Source of the DNA: Branchiostoma floridae
Lineage: Eukaryota > Chordata > Leptocardii > Amphioxiformes > Branchiostomatidae
Assembly (NCBI RefSeq): GCF_000003815.2
Contig: NC_049990.1
Span: 4,467,803-4,527,802 of the forward strand
Length of the DNA stretch: 60,000 nt
Direction of reading: 5' to 3'
The notes beneath the pieces are model-generated. The model searched no databases, had not been told where the DNA came from, and saw only the letters and a list, made by a program, of their open reading frames with translations. The position numbers were made by a program, and so were the translations under genes. Below are positions 35,292 through 45,300 of the stretch, in pieces (position 1 is the first letter of the stretch; every line of letters begins with the position of its first letter).

Positions 35292-35975
35292 TTTAGCTCA
35301 TAAGATAGTTGTACTGTCCTTAGTGCTGAAATACATGTAATGATACATGGACAGCCTTCCTTTCCATTCACTCCTCCAATATGTAGCTTAACACCTTCAG
35401 CAAGGGATATAAAGTTAGAGATGCACACATTTGTGCAAGACACTACAGCAGTGGGCTAGTCTGCTGGTAGTGATTTGTGTTTAACTCCCATATTCCATAC
35501 TACTATACCTACCATACCTGCTACAGCAGTGGGCTAGTCTGCTGGTAGTGATGTGTGTATGACTCCCATACTCCATACTACCATACCTGAGCCTCACTAG
35601 TCTCAACTAGTGATTCAAAAGCTTAGCTCATAGGATAGTTGCACTGTTACACTGTCCTTGGTTCTGAAGTACAAGTAGTGATTCATGGACACCCTTCCTT
35701 TCCACTCACTCTTCCAGCATGTAGCTTAACACCATGAGCAAGAGATATAGGCACCAATTACATTACAGGGTGTTAATTCCTAAGTATTACTTGTCTTAAC
35801 TAGTCATTCACAAGCCTATAGCTCATAGGATAGTTCCACTACTACACTCTTCTTGGTTCTGAAGTACATGTTGTGATACATGGGCAGCCTTCCTTTCCAT
35901 TTACTCTTCCAATATGTAGCTTAACACCATCAGCGAGAAATATCGCCGCCAATTACATTACAGGGTGTTAATTCC
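35292..35975. repeat. Tandem array of three copies with an embedded doublet
   Basis: tagctcataagatagttgya occurs at about 35294, 35624 and 35819, followed by a gcagccttcctttccattca-like segment and atatgtagcttaacacca. The first copy contains an extra local duplication (cagcagtgggctagtctgct at about 35445 and 35524). tacagggtgttaattcctaa occurs at about 35763 and 35959. Confidence 0.82.
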
Positions 35976-36209
35976 TAAGCCTTACTGGTCTCCACCAGTC
36001 ATTCACATCTCCCTAGATGTTAACACCCTTGTAATGCAATTTCAGAAAACAGATGGCTTTAGGACATATGGTGTAAAGCCTCATATCTTTCTTCTTCCTT
36101 CCAAGGACATGAAGCAAAAGCAATTTAGCTGTTCAAGGACACCTTATGCATTTGGGTTTTAAAGTAGAGAACTGTACGTTGTAGACAAAATTGAGCAAGT
36201 TTCAAGCAT

Positions 36210-36800
36210 TTATGTCTTGAATTCAATCTCCAAACGTGTGCTTCAAGTAGTAGCAATCTAGTCAATTTGTTGGAATCAAGACAGTAAGGAAAAGCAATTT
36301 ATAAGTACCTCTTCAAGGACACATAATGTATGCGTGTGATTTTCAAATTTGTTTGTAAAGAATTGTCTTAGAAACCAAGTTTCACAAGTCTTGAGCACAT
36401 ATGTCGTGCACCATCCTTGAATTCAATCTCCAAACTTTTGCTGCAAGTGAAAGCAAAAAAGAGAAATTCTTTCAAGTACAATCTTAAAATTTGCTAACAT
36501 TGCTAACAAGTTTTAGTGATTCTTATATGGTTGCTTATAGTTTTTACAGAGCCTCAAAGCAACTCCCTGTTGCTTAATTTACTTCTATGGTGAACATGGT
36601 ATAAACATGCGTATATAAGGGCTACAGAGAAAGTCCTTGTTTAATGCACCCAATGAAGTGTGCATGTTTATTGGCATCCAACAATTTTCACAACTTACTG
36701 CAGTCTTTCAGTTGGGTATGACAGTTACTTAATCTAGAATGAACATGGTATAAGCTTGCTTATCCAAAATGTATGTAATTACAGAGAAAGTCACTCTTGT
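36210..36800. repeat. Two adjacent diverged doublets
   Basis: aattcaatctccaaac recurs about 200 bp apart (about 36219 and 36419). gaacatggtataa with agggctacagagaaagtc-like sequence recurs about 150 bp apart (about 36592 and 36740). Confidence 0.6.
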
Positions 36801-37118
36801 TCCAGAGAATTCAATGCATTGTATGTATGGCAATAAACAAGTTCCACAACTTACAGTAGTTTGTCTGCGGGCCATCTTGGCTAAATCAAAAACATTCTGT
36901 ACTCCATTCATCAAACCAGAATTTGAATCTCACATAATCCGGTTTTATTCTCGGTGGCTTCGGAGCTTCTGGTCTTACCGATGATATCAGTGTCCTCGGG
37001 GCAGGGATCTAACCACAGGTATCGATTCTGGCAAACACAATACTTAAACATCGGATTAGGGAAGAGCTCTCAATATTGTCCCGTCAGATAGAGGTATGCT
37101 GGTGAAAAATGTGGACTG

Positions 37119-37510
37119 TTAGCTGTATTTATCACATCTTTGAGTTTTTATTACAGTGAGTTGTTTAGACCTGTCCTCAGGCGTTGTATTGCATTGCGTC
37201 GTCTTTTGTTGACAATGTTAGAACAGACTCAATTGAAGTGTGTTTGTGAATTATGTGTAGCTCAGTTAGCTGTATTTATAACATGTTTGTATTATATTAC
37301 AGGGAGTTGTTTAAGCTAGTCTTCAGGTCTCAGAGTTGCATCACATTGCATTGTCTTTTGTTGGCAATGTTAGAGTTAGACTCAATTGATCAAACTGTGC
37401 TTTTGAATTATGTGTAGCTCAGTTAGCTGTATTTATAACATGTTTGTATTATATCAAAGGGAGTTAGTTGTTAAAACTAGTCCTCAGGTGTCAGAGTTAT
37501 ATAACTGCTG
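37119..37510. repeat. Tandem array, 146-158-bp period, three copies
   Basis: ttagctgtatttatmacatst occurs at 37119, 37265 and 37423, followed by gggagttgtt and gtcctcaggtgtcagagtt-like sequence. Confidence 0.8.
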
Positions 37511-37799
37511 TGGTGATTCAATGGCGATTTCAAAACTAAGTAGTTTTTATTTTAGCTGCCTCACCTGACTTGAATGGTTCATGTCATGACTTTAAAGTTT
37601 TTTGACAAATGTCTTGACAAAAGTTTTGTTTGTCCCAACAACCAAATTTCCATCCCAGAATTTAGATTTTTCAAAATTCCCCCTAGGAATGCTGTGCCAA
37701 AGCCTTTCAAAATCGAGGGGACGGAAAATGATTTTGGGCTGGCTACAACCCTGCTCAGCCCCTTATTGCCTTGGGTACTACATTCATCTTGAGTCTACT

Positions 37800-37930
37800 A
37801 TTTGCTGAGCTTGTCAAAAAGCACAGGGAAATGTTCCTCTTACATTAGAACCTGTCCCCTTGTGCTGACATCTAGAATATTACCTTTCCAGCGAGCTAAA
37901 GCCGTGTATAGACCCATCTTTACTCCCATT
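37800..37930 (+). mobile_element. SINE-body fragment
   Basis: The segment gcttgtcaaaaagcacaggg ... cagcgagctaaa is similar to 47567-47670 (gcttgtcaaaaagagctagg ... tagcgagctgaaa), which follows a tRNA-like head there. Confidence 0.5.
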
Positions 37931-37997
37931 TCCACCCAAGCCTTGCTGAGACGTGGAACCATAAATCTTGTGTGAGAGTTAGAGACACCAGGTGGAG

Positions 37998-38645
37998 GAT
38001 GTTACAGCTGGTGGCTCGTCAGTATGAGGGCACCATATGTCACTATCAAGTTTCTCTACCGGCTTTAAGGTGCCTTTAAAGTTTAAGGCTATACCAAAAT
38101 GTTTCCTTGGTTTATGGCCTAGAAGGCCAGATAGTGCAAGAGGGGATAGTACGGTGCGAGAAAAAATTGGTTCTGGCTGGTGGCACATCCGTATAGGTGT
38201 TTGCCTTTGCCTCCGTATGCCTTTTTGTGGGACCTTTAAGGCTGTACCAAAATATTTCCTTGGTTTATCGCCTGGATAGTCTAAGTGGAATCTGTTGGTG
38301 CAAAGAAAATTTTGGTTACAGCTGGTGGCTCGTCTGTATGGGGGCACTATATGTCTCTATCAAGTTTCTCTACCAGCTTTAAGGTGACTTTAAGGCTGTG
38401 TCAAAATATTTTTTTGGTTTATGGCCTAGTAAATAGTCTAAGGGGAGATGTTATGGTGCAAAGAAAATTTGGTTACGGCTGGTGGCACATCTGTGTGAGT
38501 GCACTATATGTCTTTATCGTTTTAGTATCAGGTTCTGTACTAACTTTCTATGGGCGTTAAGGTTGTACCAAAGTATTTCCTTGGTTAATGGCCTAAATGG
38601 TGCAAAGGAAATTTGTTGGCACGTCGGTATGGGGGCACCACACGT
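37998..38645. repeat. Tandem array, about 146-168-bp period, four to five copies
   Basis: The landmark gctggtggc (acagctggtggctcgt or a variant) occurs at about 38007, 38175, 38321 and 38478. Each copy continues with a tctctatcaagtttctctac-like segment, a ctttaaggctgtaccaaaat-like segment, a tccttggtttatggcctag-like segment, and a gtgcaaagaaaattttggtt-like end. A truncated fifth copy ends near 38645. Confidence 0.87.
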
Positions 38646-38896
38646 CTTTAAATGCCCACAAGCCTTTACTTTAATATTCTCCCCCCCCCCCTCCCCCAAA
38701 AGATAAGCAAACCTTGTCTTATAGCAGGGGGCTGGGAGGACCTTATCTGTCATGATCATAACTGAGGATAGTTTACAATGCCAAGGCCTTGCACTTACCC
38801 AGAATACTGATAACCAGACTCTAGAGAGAGAACTGAATGCCTATAGGAAGAGATTCATGGAGAGTCAGAATGTGATTAAGGCCGCCCATGGCACAG

Positions 38897-39358
38897 TATA
38901 GATCTTATCTTTTGTGAGTTTGTACCTCGGCTCTTGGCAGGGTGTGCAGATATACCGGCAGGGCTCGAAATACTTTTTTCTGCATGCCTGCACTGGTGCA
39001 GGTAACTGTTGAAAATAACCTGCACCAGACAAATTTTACCTGCACCACTCTGAGTTTAGGAAATATGGATCCTACTAAAATTGTTTAGGAACCATTGCTA
39101 TTTTTTCTTCTATACTTCTATAGGTGGTATCAGCCAATGCAGTTGATAACAATCCACATACACCTACACCATATGGCATTATGTATAAACCCTGTACATT
39201 GACCAGTGCAGGTTATAGGTGCTGGTTGACACCAGAAATACCTGCACAGCTCTAATTTTACCTGCACTAACCTGCATATGCAGGTTGCATTTTGAGCCCT
39301 GATAGATTTTATCTTATGTGAGTTGGAACTGCGGCTCTTGGCAGGGTGTGCAGATATC
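38897..39358. repeat. 58-bp direct repeat bracketing a MITE
   Basis: tatagatcttatcttttgtg...ggcagggtgtgcagatat (38897-38955) recurs at 39301-39358 with a few substitutions, on either side of the hAT-like element. This is far longer than a target-site duplication. It suggests tandem duplication of the locus, with the element placed at the junction. Confidence 0.75.
38961..39302. mobile_element. Non-autonomous hAT-like MITE
   Basis: The left end CAGGGCTCGAAATACTTTTT matches the reverse complement of the right end (..GCATTTTGAGCCCTG). CAGGG...CCCTG termini are typical of hAT transposons. The body is rich in tacctgcac/gtgcaggt words. At about 340 bp with no frame it is non-autonomous. An 8-bp target duplication is not evident. 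Confidence 0.75.
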
Positions 39359-39544
39359 TGACAGAGACGTACAACATGCGGTGATAATCCATCGCCACGG
39401 TCGGGATTTGCTGAACTTGCAGGATTTTTCTCTTCTTGATGAGATGCTATCTGTACACCAGGGGACTTATACTTAATGCTAGTTCACCTTTATCCTTGGG
39501 GTGACCTTTATCCGTTGTCTTTGAAAATAGCACATTTAGGAGTA

Positions 39545-40448
39545 CAGTCAAACCTGTCTATAGCGGCCACTCAAGGGACTGGTCAAAATTGGCCACTATA
39601 GAGAGGTGGCCACTATAGAGAATATGCTAATTAATTGACCACAAGCAATAAGTTACACATGGTTTTAGTACCCACTGATCTTTATTCACATAATACAGTA
39701 CTGTACATGTGCTGCAATGATTTACACTATATGTATTAAGAAAACAAAAGCTATAAAAAGTTTTAAATGTTCTACAGTTGATATTGTCTGAAGAGACCGG
39801 TATCGTCATATTTCTTTGATCTTTCGTCCTGTATCCTTTGATACTTCGCCGTCCGTGTGTTCCCTCCCGCGTTCACACGTCAGGTTCGCCCATTATGCTA
39901 ATGTGGTACTCACAAGAAAAGTCTCGTCATTTTAGACTTATCTCTTAATAAATGTAAGAATAAAATCCACCATAGTCTGAAGTTCATATCATTTTGTCTT
40001 TGTAACAATTCATTTAGAAAGTTTTTGTGATAAAAATTAACCTAAGCGATAGTGTATTAGAACGTAACTTTAACACAATTTACCTCTGTAATATTGGTGT
40101 CGTCTATTGACCTTATATGACCTCGCTTGTCGGCGGGTATGGGTAGCGCCAGTTTACGAAGTTTTGTTTTGAAAATGAATCAAAGAGGTTTTAAATCCGG
40201 CGTAGGGTGACGATACGGCAGCTGTATATGGCCGAACGCGTGCCGAAACATAGATCAGCGGTCCGCGTGGCCGTAATCGGCAGTGTTTTTGTACCTGCGG
40301 GACCGGAAATCGTGTGGCCGTGGCCGCGTTGGACAGGTGGCCGCTAAGCCTATTTCTTAATCATTACGAATCCAAGGGACCGACAAAAAGTGGCCACTAT
40401 GGGCAGGTGGCCGTTATGCAAAGGTGGCCGCTAATACAGGTTTGACTG
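39545..40448. mobile_element. 904-bp TA-flanked inverted-repeat transposon, no transposase
   Basis: The left end CAGTCAAACCTGTCTATAGC and right end ..GCTAATACAGGTTTGACTG are inverted, extend to GCGGCCAC, and are flanked by TA (39543-39544 and 40449-40450). This fits a Tc1/mariner-type element. Both ends carry further subterminal tggccactatagagaggtgg-like repeats. The interior has no long frame. A CpG-rich stretch lies at about 40190-40340. Confidence 0.85.
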
Positions 40449-40599
40449 TATTTAGTCTGCGGACAGTGATTTCAAATTTGCAATATTTTCACAATGCTCC
40501 AATTTGAAAGCACCGTCCGTCAACTTCATATCACTAAATAAGTTTTTTCTTATAAACAACGAATATAGGTTACCCTCGGATAAAGGTGAACCAGTGTTA

Positions 40600-40940
40600 A
40601 GTAATAGGCAAGGAGGAACTCTGAGGAATAGTATAAAACACCTCACATGATAGGATGATTTTTCTCTCTCTTGATGAGATGCTATCTGTACTAAGTTTAT
40701 TTTGAGGTACAACAGGAGACTTATACTTGTAATAGACAAAGAAGAACTCCGAGGAATAGTATAAAACATATCACATTATAGGATTTTTTCTTTCATGATG
40801 TCAATGATGACAGATGAGATGCTATGTGTACTAAGATTATTTTGAGGTACACCAGGAGACTTATATTCCTTAAGCAATAGGCAAGAAGGAACTCTGAGGA
40901 ATACAATGTCATGTAGTATAAGATATCTCACATGATAGGA
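40600..40940. repeat. Tandem array, about 130-145-bp period, three copies
   Basis: taggcaaggaggaactctga and variants occurs at about 40605, 40733 and 40878, followed by gaatagtataaaacacctca-like sequence. Interspersed are gatgagatgctatctgtact and aggagacttatact, which also occur left of the 904-bp element (39437-39475). Confidence 0.82.
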
Positions 40941-41580
40941 TGACATATATTATGAGCTGCTTATAGCAAGAGAATTGATAAAAGTGTTTTTTTTTTTCTT
41001 AAACTTTTCCTCTTGAGCTCTGGTCCCAAAACACACTTGTTTTAACTCTGCGTATTGCTATACCTGCAGATTTGCCAATCATGAGTAGTTGTACTCATTA
41101 TGCTACTCATAGTCATATAAAAGCAAGATAATCGTTGCCTTTGTATGAGTGATAATTGACTTCCCTCTGTTGTTATGACTTACCTAATCTTTTTAGCTCA
41201 CTTTCGTGGAGCATAAGGCACTGATGAACTTCCTCCAGTCTTTCCTATCTTGGGCCATCCATCTGATCTCATGCTGACTTAAGTAGTACTACTTGAAATT
41301 CTGTGACCATGATGATGTCATGATTGATCATTTTTGTAAGAATTTTGAAGTGGAGGTTGTCTTGAATTTGTTGTTGAGTTTGTTCTAATGATTTGTCCCT
41401 GTTCGTGTGTTGCAGTGAGGACCTGTGCTGAGTCCACCACCATTTTCTCTCTATGTACCATCGACTGCAGGTGACCATTTCTGCCTCAAGGTATGGAAAT
41501 TCTAACATTTTTACTGTCAATGTACTTGATGTGTTTCAAAAACACTTGATGATGAGTAGAGTATTGTGAATACAAAAAAA

Positions 41581-41775
41581 TGTACATTGTGGGGATTTAA
41601 TTTCGCAGTAGCGGAAAAATGACTGTTTGCGGTGGTTTTGAGTTTGTGGTAGCACCGTACACACTAAGTGTCTTACTGCCATGGAAAAATATTCCCGGTG
41701 GTCTTAAGCTGCGATGACTTGGCAATGCAAAGACTGTGAACATAAAACCACCACAAAAATTTCTGCATTTACAGT
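41581..41775. mobile_element. MITE, copy 1 (TGCATTTACAGT terminus)
   Basis: Similar along its length to 49696-49905: ggggatttaatttcgcagta, gtggtagcaccgtacacact, cttactgccatggaaaaata, and the end tttctgcatttacagta. The left terminus is degraded here. Confidence 0.75.
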
Positions 41776-41909
41776 ATGTTACAGAGTATCTGCTGTTGTT
41801 TGGGAGAGAGCACTTGAATGTATGGTTTGTCGCACTTGCTTTATCACCCTTATTACTTTATGTGGGAAGTTTTGATAGACAAGAAACAAATAAACAATTG
41901 TCTGTGTAG

Positions 41910-42171
41910 GTCTCGAGGGGGTGGGCAGGGGGAGGGAGAGGTTCTGCTGTAACCATGGTAACAACAGAACCTTGTTGTTTCCGCAGGTCTTGAAGGGGTG
42001 GGCATGGTAACTGTTTGTTCTTTGTTCAGGTCTCGAGGGGGTGGGCAGGGGGAGGTAGAGGTTCCGCTGTAGCCATGGCAACAACAGAACATTGTTGTAT
42101 TCACAAGTCTCGAGGGGATGGGCAGGAGGAGGTTCCACTGTTATCCTGGTAACTGTTTGTTCTTTGTTCAG
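41910..42171 (+). repeat. Ghost copies of the exon 1 acceptor/5'UTR module (four)
   Basis: The segment that starts exon 1 at 42172 (gtctcgagggggtgggcagg) is preceded by related starts at 41910, 41987, 42030 and 42107. Those at 41910, 41987 and 42030 follow an AG (tgtgtag, ccgcag, ctttgttcag). The first and third copies even reproduce a ccATGG at the ATG position, reading into short frames that soon stop. The structure is a 120-142-bp superunit repeated twice before the functional copy. Confidence 0.88.
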
Positions 42172-42319
42172 GTCTCGAGGGGGTGGGCAGGGGGAGGGAG
42201 AGGATACCACCATGGTATCGGGCGGCCCCCTGCGGCACCAGACGTTCTGCTTTACCTGCGTGCTGGGGCTGTATGGCTGCCGATGGAGGCAACAGGTCGA
42301 CCCCAACGAGAAGAGATGG
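42172..42319 (+). CDS. GDPD5: GDPD5-like exon 1 (5'UTR end and first 36 codons)
   Basis: The exon begins after an acceptor (ctgtttgttctttgttcag); the ATG is at 42212 and the donor GTGAGT at 42320, phase 0. It encodes the cytoplasmic N-terminus, including [13 protein letters not shown]. This matches the conserved cysteine-containing CxxGxYGCRW motif of GDE2-type proteins. That cysteine takes part in redox control in vertebrate GDE2; the role here is inference. Confidence 0.92.
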
Positions 42320-45300
42320 GTGAGTTTCAGCTGTGGTGATTTTATCTTATTGTCTATCTGTTATAATCTATCTCAGGCCTGTTTCTGCATGTTACTGAGT
42401 ATTGTCAATCAGTCATATGACAACAGGTTGACCCACACGAGAAGAGATGGTTGAGTTTCAGCTGCATGTAGTGCTGCTTAAAAAAAAGTCACATGCAGGC
42501 CAGGAAGAGTGAGTGAGTGAGTGAGTGAGTGAGTGAGTGAGTGAGTGAGTGAGTGAGTGAGTGAGTGAGTGAGTGAGTGAGTGAGTGAGTGAGTGAGTGA
42601 GTGAGTGAGTGAGTGAGTGAGTGAGTGAGTGAGTGAGTGAGTGAGTGAGTGTGAGTGAGTGAGTGAGTTAACATGTATAACTCCATCCCCCCTCAGGTGG
42701 AACATATCTGGTTTGTGGTGATGTTGCTGGCGGTGGTGTTTGTTTGTTTGTTTGTGAGTGAGTGAGTTAACATGTATTTACTCCATCCCCCCACAGGTGG
42801 AGCGTATCTGGTTTGTAGTGATGCTGATGGCGGTGGGGTTCGTCTCCTTCTGGATGTACTTCTGGCTGGTGGTCTGGAACGACGCAGACGACTTCAACTG
42901 GTGAGGAAGAATCTGAGTTTGAAAAAGATGCCACTGTGTAGCTATATATAGTTGCATGTTATAAATTAAATGTTTTTAGACTGCAAGGTTTGGGGTTTGA
43001 ATCCCAGCTGAAATAAATCTATGAAAGATACTTTAACCCCAATTTATTGCTACTGGCATGGGTTACACTTGTCCTGGCCTTCATAGAGGACCTTAAGTTG
43101 GCCTACATGTATAGCCAATCAGTTCCTTGGTAAATGTAGCTTGGGCTCAGAGCTTTCCAATGCAAAAAAATTGAACAAATTGTTGAGTTGTATATTAGGA
43201 TGTTTACTCCATCATTCAATTCGATTTCAGACTCAGATTTCCATGAAAAAATAGAATCTTGTACCAGTCAGTTCCCTACACAGCTGATACTGACCAATTT
43301 TGAACCGAAACTCACTCTCTAAATGAAATCTCTACGTCCAGGTGGATCTACCAGCAGACTGGGAAGTGGGTGAACTGGTACTGGGTCATCCTGGCAGCCA
43401 CTTCCACTGCCTTTGGATACGCTGTCTTCCTACTTGTGAGTCATTTTTGTTTCTTGTTCAAACATATGATTAAAAATACAACACGGTGTATTCCGTATCA
43501 CCCTCATTCCCAGCCCGACTGTGAGTCAGAAAACACTGATTTAATTGCCAAACTACTCATAAAAAGGATAGAATAATTGTTTCAACAACTTTATTCTTTA
43601 AGGACATCAATTCCATTTGCTTGCAGTGGGGTGTGTTCTATTTAATTGATAGAAGCCTGTGTGATACAACTAAGGAGCCTGCATGTTATTCAGAAAATTA
43701 TCACCCAGTCCGGAACACGGGACAATTTTTTCTGCAAACCATTTGTAACATGTGCTGCTTGTTCTCTTTCCGTTACAGTTATTAGCTGCCATCCATGTCT
43801 GTTTTGAGATTCCTGTGTACCTCCACTGGCTCCACAAGGTAAGCAGCTTCAATCTTTAGATCATTCTCCAAACTCTATAGTAACACACAATAGATTAGCT
43901 GTAGCTGTGACATGATTATGTAGTAGACTCATCTATGGCCTCCTTCCGTTAATAAAGATCATGGTAGAATCCTAATTGATATCAGCCATACAACTTTGAC
44001 TGTTGCTCAACGGTCCTATTATATGCAAATGACAGTCTCTGCCACATAGGGCACATCTGTAAGCTAATTCTGGCCTGTTGCTTTTTGCAGGATCTGCTTT
44101 TCTTTCGCCATGCACATAAGTCTGGTTTTTCCTGATATTAGTAGACTTAACTAAACTAAAAGTCCTCTTTCTTTCCTCCATAGATCCTAGTGGTGTTACT
44201 CCTGTGCGGCTGTACTGGATATGTTTTGCTAATGTAGCAGTTTCTGTTTAGACTTACACATAAAATTTTAAGGTTAAGGTAAAAGTGTTAATGTGCACAT
44301 ATCTCTTTTTCTCTTCCCATTATTCTAGATCCTGGTGGTATTACTCCTGTGCGGCTGTACTGCATGTGTGGTGTTGATACAGCAGTTATGGCTGGATGGC
44401 TTCAGGCTGGCGTGGCTATCCCTACAGGTTGGTACCTAACATGATGTATATGATATATGTTTCCTCTGCCACTTACTTATGCCAGAGGGGGAGTTACTCA
44501 CACAGAAAGTCCACCACATTTTGAATATAGAGAGTACATGTAAGTCCTTCACACCAATTAAGGGTGTAAGTCCATCTTCAGACCTCCCTGAGTAAGTCCA
44601 TTTTCATACCATTTGGACTTACTGTCAAAAAAGAGAACTATGGTCCATGGTAAGTTGTTCATAAGTCCAAGGTTTTCTTCCTCGGCCACATTGACAGTTT
44701 CTGTCTTCTATGCAATGCCTCTAAGTTAAGTGTTGGGATAAATTTGGAATATTTTTACTTTAATTTAATCCTCTTTAATTTTTTGCCTACTTGATGTGTA
44801 ACAGTGGGGTTCAAGCATTACCAACTGACCAGACCAACTGGTCAAGACTTTTTGGTTGATAGGTGCTTAGTGGTGTTGGTTTGCGAAATGACGGACCCGG
44901 GTTCCATTCCCAGGGACTGTTTCTACTGGCACCTCGAGTGTTTCACTTGTGTTTCCATAAAAAAAACATGAACTTGATAGCAGAAAGTAGAGAGATTACA
45001 ACAATATGTTTGAATTTCTGTGATGTAAATTTTTGTTTTTTCCAGATGACAGGGCCATGGCTGCACCTTGGTGCTGTAGGCCTGATGACAGTGTGCTCCT
45101 GGGTCATAGCAGGGCAGTGGGCACAAGTTAGGACTCTAGGTAAGTGTTAGGGTTGGGATGCCTGAGTACAGAAAATTCAGGTACAGGTCCAGTTCAGGTC
45201 CAGAGGATCAGATCCAAGTCTGGACCTAAATCTGGACCTGAGTATCTGTGAAGGGCAATATTCAAAACAATGGTCCATTTTGCTACAAAGGAAATTGTTT

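Noticed and set aside
42478-42705. Open frames of Leu-Thr-His-Ser repeats on the - strand
   Set aside because: Translation of the (GTGA)n microsatellite; no coding signal.
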